Origin: Spartobacteria bacterium UBA695
Lineage (GTDB): Bacteria; Verrucomicrobiota; Verrucomicrobiia; Chthoniobacterales; Chthoniobacteraceae
Length of the DNA stretch: 64,000 nucleotides
Reading direction: 5' to 3'
Assembly: GCA_002298145.1 (NCBI GenBank)
Contig: DBMP01000021.1
Span: 15,708 to 79,707, forward strand
In this document: piece after piece, positions 25,147 to 33,885 of the stretch
How positions within the stretch are numbered: the first letter of the stretch is position 1
Layout: each line of letters begins with the position of its first letter
Translations under genes and position numbers: made by a program
The notes under the pieces: generated by a model
Databases searched by the model: none
The model's input: the letters and a program-made list of their open reading frames with translations, nothing else
Told to the model about the DNA's origin: nothing

Positions 25147-25803
25147 ATGAAACTCCGCTGGATCGCCCTTCTCACCCTCCTCGCCACCGTGCACGCCCCG
25201 GCCCAGGAAGCCGCCACGCTTTCCGCGCCCACCCCGCCGTTGATCGCCGAGCCCCGCACCGCCGACTGGCTGGTAACGGTCCAATATGCCGTTGCGCCAA
25301 AGCCGGAAGATTTCCGCATCCTGGAAGTGCGCTCCACGCTGGCCGGAAAGATCAAGCATGATCGAATCACTCTAAGTAACCACAAGGTGCGGGACCAATG
25401 GTATTCCGGATCAGTCCTGCTCTGGATGACCAATACCGGGAGAGTCGTGGCCGACGATCTCAGCGGATCGCCTGTGTCCGACGAGATGAGCCCAGCCGTT
25501 CCGGGCGGTTTCCCCGGCGTGGCCTGGGTGAAAATCGCAGCCTACACCGGCGCGGCCCATTTCGAAAATCACCTGTGCCATCACTATGCCACGGCGGGCC
25601 GCGAAGCCTGGATCGACGCCTCCACCAAGCTCCCCGTGGCCTATCGGGGCGCGGACGGTACGCTCTACCGCTACCAGTTCAACCCCACTCCCGCCGAAGC
25701 GCTGACGCTCCCCCCGGCATTCCAGAAAGTCGCGGAAACGCTGGGCCGAGAGAGCGAGCACCGGCGGAAGATCGAAGAAGCGATCAACGGTGCGCGTCAA
25801 TAA
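25147..25803 (+). CDS. secreted protein of unknown function at the end of the cassette operon
   Basis: This 218-residue protein has a signal peptide (MKLRWIALLTLLATVHAPAQ). The mature part has no recognised domain. It contains DWLVTVQYAVAPKPEDF near the start and two Cys-free strands, then a possible surface loop HFENHLCHHYATAGREAW. It begins 20 bases after the stop of protein A, so it shares that transcript and possibly operator site 6. A role as a periplasmic partner of the pseudopilin set is inferred from position only. The 3' end overlaps the convergent isomerase gene by 20 bases. Confidence 0.65.
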   Translation: MKLRWIALLTLLATVHAPAQEAATLSAPTPPLIAEPRTADWLVTVQYAVAPKPEDFRILEVRSTLAGKIKHDRITLSNHKVRDQWYSGSVLLWMTNTGRVVADDLSGSPVSDEMSPAVPGGFPGVAWVKIAAYTGAAHFENHLCHHYATAGREAWIDASTKLPVAYRGADGTLYRYQFNPTPAEALTLPPAFQKVAETLGRESEHRRKIEEAINGARQ

Positions 25804-26596
25804 TGCCGAGGAAGCACTCGAGGGCCTCGTCGAGCGGCGGCAGCTCCGGGTGCCATTGTTTTTCCCATTCCAGCGAGAGCGTCAAGCCCTTGCCTTCCGG
25901 GGAGCGGAGCAGCTCCAAGAGATCGCCATAGGGGAACTCCCCCTCGCCCGGGAGAACCTGCCGGTACGCCTCGCCGCCAGTGGAGACGCTATCGCGGCAA
26001 TGGAGATGGCGAACATTGCGGCCGATCAGGGCGAAGGTCTTTGCGAGCGCATCGCCACCGAGCCGCCACGTGTGGTGGGTGTCCCATAAAAACAGAACGT
26101 CCTCCCCGGCCCGGGCGATGAACTCCGAGAGCGTCGCTGTATCCACGAGCGCGCCGTGCGTCTCCACGAGGAGCTGGCATTCGGTTCCCGCGTTGGCCCG
26201 TGCCGCGTCGGCCTGGCGGTAGAGGTCCGCGGCGTAGCAAAGATCCTTCGGCGTCATCACCTGGCGCTCGCCGCCGCCGCCGAAAATCCGGACGTAGGGG
26301 CTCCCGAGAGCGTCGGCCACGCGGCAGGTTTCCACCAGGTGCGGGATGTCGGCGGGGCCGCTTCCGAGCAGGTCGAAAGATGCGCCGAGCCCCGCCACGG
26401 CGATCCGGGCGCGCTGCAAGCGTTCACGGGTATGGGCAAGGGCCTCCGGATGCGCCGCGAGGAATCCCGGGTAATCGACGAGGCCCTCCAGGGAGCGGAT
26501 TTCCACTGTGGAAATACCGAAGCGCCGGGCGCGTTCGCAAAGCGTGGCAACGTTGTCCTGGGGACAACCGAGAGTGGAGAAGCAAAGGGGAACCAT
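25784..26596 (-). CDS. sugar phosphate isomerase/epimerase family TIM-barrel protein
   Basis: This 270-residue protein has the xylose-isomerase-like TIM-barrel fold. It starts with CFSTLGCPQDN and has metal-ligand candidates in QLLVETHGALVDT (Glu, His), FLWDTHHTWRLGGD (Asp, His) and SLEWEKQWHPELP (Glu). Such enzymes isomerise or epimerise free or phosphorylated sugars, inositols or keto-sugars. ATG 26596 is chosen over 26656 because family members begin just before the CFSTLG segment. It is the last gene of the run gntR-deoC-phosphofructokinase-isomerase. The specific substrate is unknown. Confidence 0.8.
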   Translation of the reverse strand: MVPLCFSTLGCPQDNVATLCERARRFGISTVEIRSLEGLVDYPGFLAAHPEALAHTRERLQRARIAVAGLGASFDLLGSGPADIPHLVETCRVADALGSPYVRIFGGGGERQVMTPKDLCYAADLYRQADAARANAGTECQLLVETHGALVDTATLSEFIARAGEDVLFLWDTHHTWRLGGDALAKTFALIGRNVRHLHCRDSVSTGGEAYRQVLPGEGEFPYGDLLELLRSPEGKGLTLSLEWEKQWHPELPPLDEALECFLGIIDAHR

Positions 26597-26692
26597 GGGA
26601 GGTGGTAATCTGGAGGGCTTGCCGGGCCGAAGGCGCCCCGCTTTGACTTCGCCCATAATGGATTGACCCCGCCGGTTGTCAATCCTCCGGGT

Positions 26693-27919
26693 TTAAGCTG
26701 ACACGGCGATTTTTGGCACGCGGGGCGCACGCAGGCGATGGGCCTCCGGGAGCTGCGTCCCCACCAGCGGGCGGCAGTAGCTCCGGAAGAGCGCCGTCAC
26801 GCCGTTGGCTTCCTCGTTGATGAATTCGTCCGGCATCGTCCTCGTCCTGCCCGCCACCTCATCCAGCCGAACGAGATCGTAGCATACTCCGTAATCCATC
26901 ACCGGACGGCGGATCACCACCGAGCCATCGAGATGGTCCCGCATGGCGTAGTGAACGGCGGTCTCCCCCAGCTCCCGGGCTTCCTGCGCATCCCGGTCGG
27001 AGATCACTCCGGCGAAACACCGCTGGAGATAGCCGAACGTATCGGCCCGCACGCGCCGGATTTTGAGCCCCTTGCGGATCGTCTCCGCGAGCAGGTCTCC
27101 GAGGAGACCCGTTCCCGAGAGCTGCCGGTTGCCGTGCGCATCCCGCTCGCGGTTCGGGCTGAGCTGGAGCAGGATCGGCGTCCCCTGTGCATCCTTGATC
27201 CCCTCTGCCACGGCGATCACGCACCGGCCGTGCTGGCGGTAGACGTGCTCCACATCCGCGAGAAACGCCTCCTGCGAGAACGGGCGCTCCGGCAGATAGA
27301 CGAGGTGAGGGCCGTCATCGGCATACTTTTTCGCCAGGATCGATGAGGCAGTCAGGAACCCCGAATGCCGCCCCATCACCGTTCCGATCAGCACGCCGGA
27401 AAGCGCGCGGCTATCGAGGTTGAGGCCCATGAACGCCTGTGCCACGAACCGCGCCGCCGAGCCGAAGCCCGGGCAGTGGTCGTTGACAGCGAGGTCATTG
27501 TCGATGGTCTTGGGGATGTGGATTGCGCGTAAGTCATACCCGGTCGATTTCGCCTGCTCGTCGATAATCCGCACCGTATCCGCCGAGTCGTTGCCCCCGA
27601 TGTAGAAAAAGTAGCGGATGTCATGGCGGCGCATCACCTGGAACATCCGCGCGCAGTATTCCGCGTCGGGCTTGTCGCGGGTCGAGAGCAGTGCCGAGGA
27701 GGCCGTCGCGGCGACCTGTTCGAGGTGGTGGGTGGTTTCTCGGGTCAGATCGAGGAACTCCTCCTCCACGATTCCTCGAACACCGTGGAGCGCCCCGTAG
27801 ACCGCCTTGGTGAGCGGATTCTTCCGCGCTTCCAGCGTGACCCCTGCCAGCGTTTGGTTGATGACGGCGGTGGGCCCGCCGCCCTGGGCGACGAGCACTT
27901 TTCCTTCCAGGCCAATCAT
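26693..27919 (-). CDS. pfp: 6-phosphofructokinase, probably pyrophosphate-dependent
   Basis: This 408-residue cytoplasmic enzyme phosphorylates fructose 6-phosphate. The motif GGNDSADT has Asp where ATP enzymes have the Gly of GGDG, and PKTIDND has Lys where ATP enzymes have Gly (PGTIDND). Both changes mark pyrophosphate-dependent members. MGRHSGFLTASS is the substrate loop. The reaction is then reversible and saves ATP in glycolysis. The start lies three bases after the deoC stop, so the two are cotranslated. Pairing with deoC suggests that triose and pentose fragments are fed into or out of glycolysis here. Confidence 0.85.
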   Translation of the reverse strand: MIGLEGKVLVAQGGGPTAVINQTLAGVTLEARKNPLTKAVYGALHGVRGIVEEEFLDLTRETTHHLEQVAATASSALLSTRDKPDAEYCARMFQVMRRHDIRYFFYIGGNDSADTVRIIDEQAKSTGYDLRAIHIPKTIDNDLAVNDHCPGFGSAARFVAQAFMGLNLDSRALSGVLIGTVMGRHSGFLTASSILAKKYADDGPHLVYLPERPFSQEAFLADVEHVYRQHGRCVIAVAEGIKDAQGTPILLQLSPNRERDAHGNRQLSGTGLLGDLLAETIRKGLKIRRVRADTFGYLQRCFAGVISDRDAQEARELGETAVHYAMRDHLDGSVVIRRPVMDYGVCYDLVRLDEVAGRTRTMPDEFINEEANGVTALFRSYCRPLVGTQLPEAHRLRAPRVPKIAVSA

Positions 27920-27922
27920 GCG

Positions 27923-28699
27923 CTAATAGCCGCCACCGGCCAGGGCGGAGTGTTCGATCGTCACCTCCACGGGCTGTTCGCCGACGCCGCGCTTTTTGGC
28001 TTCCTCAAGGATCGCCTCCGTGGCCGTCGCGCCGATCCGGCTCACGCCGATCGAGCGCACCAGCAGCAGATCATCGAGCGTGCGCACGCCGCCCGCCGCC
28101 TTGATCTGGACCGTGGACGGGCAATGCTGGCGCATCAGTTGGAGGTGGTGCAGCGTCGCGCCTTTGTAAGAATATAGGCCGTTGCTCTGCTTCACAAATC
28201 CATAGCCCGTGGAGGTCTTGACGAATGCCACGCCGATGGTCGAACAGATTTCGCACAGCTTGATGACGTGCTCATCCTGAAGGTAGTCGTTTTCAAAAAT
28301 CACTTTCAGTATCGCGTGATGGGCCGCCACCGCGTCCTGGATCGCCTGGATCTCGGCGGCGACGTAGGCCCAGTCACCACCGAGCGCCTTGCCGATGTTC
28401 ACCACCATGTCGATCTCGACCCCGCCTGCCGTCGCTGCTGCTGCGGCCTCTGCCACCTTGATGGCTGTCGTGCTGTTGCCGTGCGGGAAGCCGATCACCG
28501 GGCAGACGCGAACGTCGCTTCCGGCAAGGACTTCCCGGGCGAGCGGGATGGAGTAGGGCTTCACGCAGGCCGTGGCGGTGTCGTACTTGCGCGCGAGCTC
28601 ACAGCCCCTGCGGATGTCATCGTCCGTCATGGTGGGGTGCAGCAGCGAATGATCAATCATCTTCGCCAAATCTTTGAGGGTAACTTTGATGGATGTCAT
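27923..28699 (-). CDS. deoC: deoxyribose-phosphate aldolase
   Basis: This 258-residue class I aldolase splits 2-deoxyribose 5-phosphate into glyceraldehyde 3-phosphate and acetaldehyde. The Schiff-base lysine is in FVKTSTGYGF, and the second catalytic lysine is in QIKAAGGVRTLDD. CPVIGFPHGNST and DMVVNIGKALGG are further family marks. Length and motifs are complete. It lies between a HutC-type GntR regulator and a phosphofructokinase in one operon. Deoxyribonucleosides, or a deoxy-sugar from glycan breakdown, are possible sources of its substrate. Confidence 0.92.
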   Translation of the reverse strand: MTSIKVTLKDLAKMIDHSLLHPTMTDDDIRRGCELARKYDTATACVKPYSIPLAREVLAGSDVRVCPVIGFPHGNSTTAIKVAEAAAAATAGGVEIDMVVNIGKALGGDWAYVAAEIQAIQDAVAAHHAILKVIFENDYLQDEHVIKLCEICSTIGVAFVKTSTGYGFVKQSNGLYSYKGATLHHLQLMRQHCPSTVQIKAAGGVRTLDDLLLVRSIGVSRIGATATEAILEEAKKRGVGEQPVEVTIEHSALAGGGY

Positions 28700-28764
28700 G
28701 GAATTATTCTTGGGTTTGAGTGATGGGATGGGTGTTGAAAATGCTAACGCCCCGCCGCGCGGAA

Positions 28765-29526
28765 CTACGGCAGGAGATGGCCCATGGTGGGCTGGGAGGG
28801 GTGCAGGCCGCCGAGTTCGCAGCGAAACTCGTAGGCCTCGGCGCGGTAGAGCGTTTCCTCGCGCCAGAGCGGCTTGCCGTCGGCGACGTAGCCCAGCGCG
28901 AGAACCGCCAGCGCCGCATCGCCCGGTTTGGTTTGAAGCGCCGCCGCGTCGCTGCCGGAAAGCTTCACCGCGCGGATCGTCTGGCTGGCTCCCGTGATCG
29001 CCAGCTTGTGCTTCTCCGTCCAGGCCGCGTAGAGCGATCCCTCCAGGTCCCGCTTAGTCAGCCGTGGGCAGAGATCCGCCAGGATGTAACGGCGTTCGAG
29101 AATGACCGGGACGTCGTCCGCGAACCGCAGGCGCTCGACGAAGAAAAGGCGCTCCTTCGGCCCCGCCCCGAGCTGAGCGGCCACCGGGTCCGGCGCTTCC
29201 GAGGCTCGCAGGCGGCGGAAGGCGAGCAGCTCCGTTTTGGGCACGCGCCCGGCGCTCCGAGCCTTGTCGCTGAAGCTCACCAGCGAGCGCAGATCGTAAT
29301 CGAGAACCCCCGGGCGCACGAACGTCCCCACGCCTTTGCGAAATTCCAGGGTGCCGTCGGCGACCAGGGAGGAAAGGGCTTTGTTGGCCGTCGTCCGGCT
29401 CACGCCGAAGCGTTCGGAGATCTCCCGTTCCGTCAGGAACTTGTCGCCGACTTTGAAATCGCGTTTCAGGATCAGCTCGCCCAAGGCCTGGCGCAGCTGT
29501 TGGTAGATGGGATCTTTTATTAGCAT
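28765..29526 (-). CDS. GntR/HutC-family transcriptional regulator
   Basis: This 253-residue protein has a winged helix at residues 1-75 (GDKFLTEREISERFGVSRTT then ANKALSSL) and a UTRA ligand domain at ~90-245 (FFVERLRFADDVPVILERRY, LYRAEAYEFRCEL). HutC-group members bind sugar phosphates or amino-acid derivatives and usually repress the operon they head. It is first in a four-gene minus-strand run (gntR, deoC, phosphofructokinase, isomerase). A perfect 13-bp palindrome lies directly before its start codon and is a likely autoregulatory site. Confidence 0.85.
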   Translation of the reverse strand: MLIKDPIYQQLRQALGELILKRDFKVGDKFLTEREISERFGVSRTTANKALSSLVADGTLEFRKGVGTFVRPGVLDYDLRSLVSFSDKARSAGRVPKTELLAFRRLRASEAPDPVAAQLGAGPKERLFFVERLRFADDVPVILERRYILADLCPRLTKRDLEGSLYAAWTEKHKLAITGASQTIRAVKLSGSDAAALQTKPGDAALAVLALGYVADGKPLWREETLYRAEAYEFRCELGGLHPSQPTMGHLLP

Positions 29527-29527
29527 C

Positions 29528-29540
29528 GTGGCTAAGCCAC
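29528..29540. promoter_or_regulatory. palindrome before the gntR start, possible GntR operator
   Basis: GTGGCTAAGCCAC is a perfect palindrome (six-base arms, one-base centre) that ends two bases before the gntR start codon. Its length fits the 12-13-bp sites of GntR proteins, although it is not the usual GTxTAxAC form. A simple RNA hairpin over the ribosome site is the alternative. Confidence 0.45.
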
Positions 29541-29660
29541 CGTGCTACATGCCGTGTCGAAAGTCAACCTCCAAAAATCGGGATGGGGTTGATTTTCTGT
29601 TCGTTTCGCGGGGGAGGAATGCTACGCTAAGGACGTCAAGCCCCCCCGGCGTTTTTCCTT

Positions 29661-30758
29661 ATGAGCAACTTCCTCACGATCCGGCAGCTCGCGGCGCTTG
29701 CCGGAGTCTCCCAGGCCACGGTCTCCATGGCGTTGCACCATCATCCCCGCATCGCCCAGGGCACTCGCGAGCGCATCTTGAAGCTCGCCGAGGCGCATGG
29801 ATACACGCCCGATCCGGTCGTCTCATCCCTCATGACGCGCCTTCGCACCGCCAGGCGCGAACGCTCCTGCGAGAAAATCGCCTACCTCAGCTTCTGGAAA
29901 ACGGCCGATATGTGGCGGGGCAATATCAACGAGCGGGCGTATTACGAAGGGGCCTGCGAGCGGGCCGAGGAGACCGGCTACGAGATCGAGCATTTCTGGG
30001 CCAAGGAACCGGGCATGAACGGCACCCGGCTCAGCCGCATTCTGTACACGCGGGGCATCCGCGGCGTGGTCCTCGGGCCGTTGCCGAGGCACCTGGGGCA
30101 CGTCTCGCTCGACTGGCGCTTGTTCGCCAGCGCGGCCTTGGGCCTGACGATCGCGCAGCCGAACGTGCACCGCGCGACCCACGCCTACCATGACGGAATG
30201 ATGCTCGCGCTGCGCACGCTCAAACGGCGCGGGTACAGGCGCATCGGGTTTGTGAACTCGGCATTGTTCGAACGGCGCGTCAAGCACGGCTGGCTATCCG
30301 GGTTCCTGACCTTTCAGCAGCAGCTGCCGCAGAGCCAGCGCGTGCCGCCGCTGCTGCCGCGCGAATGGGGGCTTTCCGACGGGCCGCTGAGGAGCTTCCC
30401 GAAATCGCCCGAGATCGGCATGCACGCCTGCGCGGGCGGCATGGTGTGGAGCCCGGAGCGGTTCTATAAGTGGCTCGACGAATACCGGCCCGAGGTCATC
30501 GTGAGTAATACTGCGCACCCGCTGGCGTTTGTGCGCGAAAAGGGCATCCGCGTGCCCGAGGAGATCGGCTTTGCCTCGCTCCACCGGCTGCTGGACACCG
30601 ACCCGTGGGCCGGGATCGACCGCCTGCCGCGCAGCATCGGCGCCGCCGGGGTCGATCTCGTCACCGGGCAGCTTCAGAACAACGAATACGGCCTCCCGCG
30701 CTGCCCCAAGATCGTAAGTATCGAAGGCGTCTGGCGCGACGGCCCCACGGTGCGATAG
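29661..30758 (+). CDS. LacI-family transcriptional regulator (second)
   Basis: This 365-residue protein has a LacI helix-turn-helix at residues 5-50 (LTIRQLAALAGVSQATVSMA, then LHHHPRIA) with hinge GYTPDPVVSSL. The effector domain carries LKRRGYRRIGFVNSALF and ends with TGQLQNNEYGLPRCPK, as in the regulator at 11096, so the two are paralogues. The recognition helix differs (TVSMALHHHPRI against TVSLALRDNPRL), which fits different operators. It is transcribed away from gntR and convergent with the GH94 phosphorylase 20 bases downstream; it probably controls that gene through the palindrome at 33144. Confidence 0.85.
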   Translation: MSNFLTIRQLAALAGVSQATVSMALHHHPRIAQGTRERILKLAEAHGYTPDPVVSSLMTRLRTARRERSCEKIAYLSFWKTADMWRGNINERAYYEGACERAEETGYEIEHFWAKEPGMNGTRLSRILYTRGIRGVVLGPLPRHLGHVSLDWRLFASAALGLTIAQPNVHRATHAYHDGMMLALRTLKRRGYRRIGFVNSALFERRVKHGWLSGFLTFQQQLPQSQRVPPLLPREWGLSDGPLRSFPKSPEIGMHACAGGMVWSPERFYKWLDEYRPEVIVSNTAHPLAFVREKGIRVPEEIGFASLHRLLDTDPWAGIDRLPRSIGAAGVDLVTGQLQNNEYGLPRCPKIVSIEGVWRDGPTVR

Positions 30759-30777
30759 CCGCCGGTCTGCCGGGCGA

Positions 30778-33048
30778 TTACCGGTAGGGGATCGGCTCGC
30801 CGTGAACCTCGGCACCGTTGACGGTGACGCGGACCGCGCCGCCCGCCTGGCGTTCGAGGAGGATCTCGTAATCGCTCCCGCGCAACCGGCGGTGAATCTT
30901 CACACGGTCCCACGCCGCTGGCAGGCACGGCTCCACGGTGAACCCCTGGTAGCCCGGCTTCACGCCGCAGAAGTACTCCAGCACCGCGCGGAACATCCAC
31001 CCCGCCGTGCCGGTAATCCATCCGCTGATCGAATCGCCCGCGCGACCGTTGCCCGGCCCGAGGTACTGGTTGGTAAAGGCGTAGGGCTCGCAGCCGGAAA
31101 CCGCCGAAGGATGCGCGGCGTTGTCGGGCATCACCTTCTGCCAGCTCCGCAGCGCCTCCTCGGGGCGGCCCGCGCTGAGGTCGGCCACGATTTTGAACGC
31201 CGTGCCGTGGCAATATGGCGTCCCGTTTTCATACATCCCGGGGAGCAGCATCGTGACGCGGCCCACGTTCTCGTCTGCATGGGTGTAGTGCGGCGTCAGC
31301 GTCAGCGAGCCGTGCTCGGATTCGAGAATTTCGTCCACCGCCTTGAGGCACTTCGCCTTGCGCTCTCCGGTGGCGAGGCCCGTCAGAACGGCCCACGTCT
31401 GCGAGTTGAGGAAAACGCGCCCCTCGGAGTTCCTGGAGGACCCCACCGGGTTGCCGGAATCGCTCCACCCCGCCAGGTACCACTCGCCGTCCCAGCCGTG
31501 CTCCTGGATGGCCGCCGCGATGCGGGCCGCGCGCTCGTTCATCTCGGCCTCCAGCGCGGCGTCGCAGAGAACCTCGCGGGCCAACTCGGCCACCACGTTG
31601 CACGAATGGTAGAGCGCCATGCTCGTCCAGACGCTCTCGCCCTTGCCGCCCCGGCCCATCCAGTTGAGCGAGTCGTTCCAGTCCCCCTCGTGCGCCAGCA
31701 CCAGGCCGTGCGCCCCGAGGTCGCCGCTCAAGTGTCGCACGCCCTTGAGCGTGTGGCCCAGCACCGTGTCGGCGCCTTCGTCGAGGTAGGGCACCGTTTC
31801 GTTGAGAAAATCGTAATCGCCCGTCTCCTTGAGGTAAGCCGCCACCGTCGGCGCGATCCACGCCGGGCCGTCGGAGTAATGGTGCATCTGGAGCGGCAGC
31901 CAGCCGCGGATGCCGTGGCCGTCGCTGTGCTGGTGCGCCAGCGTCTCTTTGATCTTCGCCTTCGAGAGCGGCGCGTTAAACGGCGCGATGCCCCAGGCGT
32001 CCTGGAGCGTGTCGCGAAAGCCGCGCGCCCCGTCGCGGCCGAACTCCACGCAAAGCTGGATCTGCTGCTTGGCCCAGATGTTGACGAGCCGGTTGACCTG
32101 CGGGTCCGGCGTCTCGACGACCACCGCTTCGAGCATCGCCTTTTTATCTTCGATCAGCGAACTCCATGCCTTTGCACGGTAAGCCTTCGGCAGGACCTTG
32201 GCGATCAGGCGCGCCTTTTCCTCCTCCGTGTCGAAACTACCGAGTAACACCGCAACCTCGCGTGCCTCGCCCGGTTCGAGCGCGACCTCGATGCCCATCG
32301 CTCCCGCCAGCTCCTCGCACCACGCCTCTTTGTTCGAGAATGCGCCATCCACCACCGTCTGCGGCCGCGCGGGCGAGCCATACGCTCCGAGAAAATCCCG
32401 CCGCCCGCCGCACCACCCGGTGATTGCCCCGTCCGTGGCGGCAAACGCGTTATAGCGCCCGTGGGGCCGTTCGTCGGACGTGTTGTAACTGCTCACCGCC
32501 TTCAGTGCGGGGTCGTAGGCGCTGCGAAGGTATGAGTAAGGACTACTGAAGGTGGCATAGCCGCCCAGGAGCCACTCCACGTAGGGGATCAGCGTGAGCG
32601 TGCGCGGCTGGCCGGAGAGATTCCGGAGCGTAAACTCCCAGATCTCCACCGGCTCATCCGGCGCCAGGAATACCTGGCTCTCGGCGAGAATGCCCGACCA
32701 CTCCATCGAAAAACGGGAGTACCCCAGCCCCACGTGGGAGGTGAACTTCGCACCGGCGGTATTGACCGGGTAAAGCCCCGTGTTCCAGAACTCCCCGGAG
32801 GCATTGTCGCGCAGGTAAAAGTAGCGCCGCCCGTCGCGGATCATGCGAACCCGCCCGCGCGCGTCGTTGTACATCATCGCCTGATTATTAAAGACGCCGT
32901 CGCCGCTGCCGAACTGGTTGAGCCCTGAGATGAGCGTATCGTTCCAGAGAAAATTGACCTGGGCCCGGGGCGGAGCGAGCGGTTCGGTAATGCAATATTC
33001 GCGGCCGTCTTCGGAGAAATGGCCAAAAGGGGGATGGGGATGATTCAT
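30778..33048 (-). CDS. GH94 family cellobiose/chitobiose-type phosphorylase
   Basis: This is a 756-residue cytoplasmic enzyme without a signal peptide. GH94 enzymes split beta-linked disaccharides with phosphate to give a sugar 1-phosphate. An N-terminal beta-sandwich (~1-270) is followed by an alpha/alpha-barrel (~310-700). The general acid Asp lies in HEGDWNDSLNWMGRGGKGES, and phosphate-site elements include YENGTPYCHGTAFK and SGWITGTAGWM. Family details (cellobiose, chitobiose or N,N'-diacetylchitobiose) cannot be settled by eye. ATG 33048 (MNHPHPPFGHF) is preferred to 33093 because homologues begin at FGHFS. A strong palindrome about 100 bases upstream suggests LacI control. Confidence 0.88.
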   Translation of the reverse strand: MNHPHPPFGHFSEDGREYCITEPLAPPRAQVNFLWNDTLISGLNQFGSGDGVFNNQAMMYNDARGRVRMIRDGRRYFYLRDNASGEFWNTGLYPVNTAGAKFTSHVGLGYSRFSMEWSGILAESQVFLAPDEPVEIWEFTLRNLSGQPRTLTLIPYVEWLLGGYATFSSPYSYLRSAYDPALKAVSSYNTSDERPHGRYNAFAATDGAITGWCGGRRDFLGAYGSPARPQTVVDGAFSNKEAWCEELAGAMGIEVALEPGEAREVAVLLGSFDTEEEKARLIAKVLPKAYRAKAWSSLIEDKKAMLEAVVVETPDPQVNRLVNIWAKQQIQLCVEFGRDGARGFRDTLQDAWGIAPFNAPLSKAKIKETLAHQHSDGHGIRGWLPLQMHHYSDGPAWIAPTVAAYLKETGDYDFLNETVPYLDEGADTVLGHTLKGVRHLSGDLGAHGLVLAHEGDWNDSLNWMGRGGKGESVWTSMALYHSCNVVAELAREVLCDAALEAEMNERAARIAAAIQEHGWDGEWYLAGWSDSGNPVGSSRNSEGRVFLNSQTWAVLTGLATGERKAKCLKAVDEILESEHGSLTLTPHYTHADENVGRVTMLLPGMYENGTPYCHGTAFKIVADLSAGRPEEALRSWQKVMPDNAAHPSAVSGCEPYAFTNQYLGPGNGRAGDSISGWITGTAGWMFRAVLEYFCGVKPGYQGFTVEPCLPAAWDRVKIHRRLRGSDYEILLERQAGGAVRVTVNGAEVHGEPIPYR

Positions 33049-33122
33049 GGAAAATAGGAGTGAGCCGCCGGGTTCACTGATCGTGGCAAACACACCGGAC
33101 TCTGATACTTGACGGTGAAAAG

Positions 33123-33162
33123 CGGGTTAACGCAACCCGGCGGTTGTTGAACAGTTCAACAA
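33123..33162. promoter_or_regulatory. probable operator(s) upstream of the GH94 gene
   Basis: TTGTTGAACAGTTCAACAA at 33144-33162 is a perfect 19-bp palindrome with a one-base centre. Beside it, 33123-33139 holds CGGGTT and AACCCG separated by five bases. The first looks like a LacI-type operator but differs from the TATAGC sites, so it is probably read by the second LacI protein (29661). Confidence 0.6.
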
Positions 33163-33192
33163 ACCCTCCCCCAACGCCCCAACGGCATCGCC

Positions 33193-33711
33193 CTACACCC
33201 CCCGCAGGAGCGCCAGCGCGCGGCGCATCGAGTCGAAGGCCAGGTCCTCCGGGGCGATCTCCGCCAGCGGGCGCAGCTCAGAGGCGCTCGCCTCGTCATC
33301 CTGCAAGCGCACCGCGAACGAATCGGTGCGCGCGGTAAAGAAAACATCGCAAACCGGGCGGCTCAGGCCATGGTAGAGATAGCGGTTGGGGAATGCGCCG
33401 AGGTAGCGCAGGCCGCGAAGGCTCAGGCCGGTCTCCTCGTCGATTTCCCGCGCGGCGGCCTCCTCCAGCGTCTCTCCGGCGTTAACGAACCCACCCGGCG
33501 GGGCCCATTTGCCCCGGGCGGGCTCCATGGCCCGGCGGATCAGCAGCACGCGCTCCTGGTCGTCGAGAATGAAAACGGCCACCGCCGTGATCGGGTTGTT
33601 GAAGATCCGGTGACCGCAATGGCAGCACGTCAGGCCCTCGGGGTTTTTCGATAATTCTTTTGCGCCGCAAAGCGGGCAATACGCGTAGGCATCAAGCAGT
33701 TCGGTAGACAT
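33193..33711 (-). CDS. Nudix hydrolase with N-terminal zinc ribbon
   Basis: This 172-residue protein has a CPLC...CCHCG zinc ribbon at residues 12-33 and a Nudix domain. The Nudix box is complete: GGFVNAGETLEEAAAREIDE followed by ETGLSL (G-x5-E-x7-R-E-x2-E-E-x-G). The ribbon plus Nudix layout occurs in NADH pyrophosphatase relatives and nucleotide-clearing enzymes, but the SQPWPFPxS motif of NudC is absent, so the substrate is open. It stands alone between GH94 and an alcohol dehydrogenase. Confidence 0.88.
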   Translation of the reverse strand: MSTELLDAYAYCPLCGAKELSKNPEGLTCCHCGHRIFNNPITAVAVFILDDQERVLLIRRAMEPARGKWAPPGGFVNAGETLEEAAAREIDEETGLSLRGLRYLGAFPNRYLYHGLSRPVCDVFFTARTDSFAVRLQDDEASASELRPLAEIAPEDLAFDSMRRALALLRGV

Positions 33712-33885
33712 CTTGGGGACTCCCTCCCCTAGTTACCCTGCAAACGGAGGGTTGCGAGAGAAAATTCGCACAATTCGCATCGTTCAGCCCATCGCAGTGG
33801 CCGTCCGGGACCCGGCGAGGCGATTTCGCCGCGAGGTGGATTCGGATTGCCCCCGGAAGGCCTCCGGCGCACGATAAGGGCCGGG

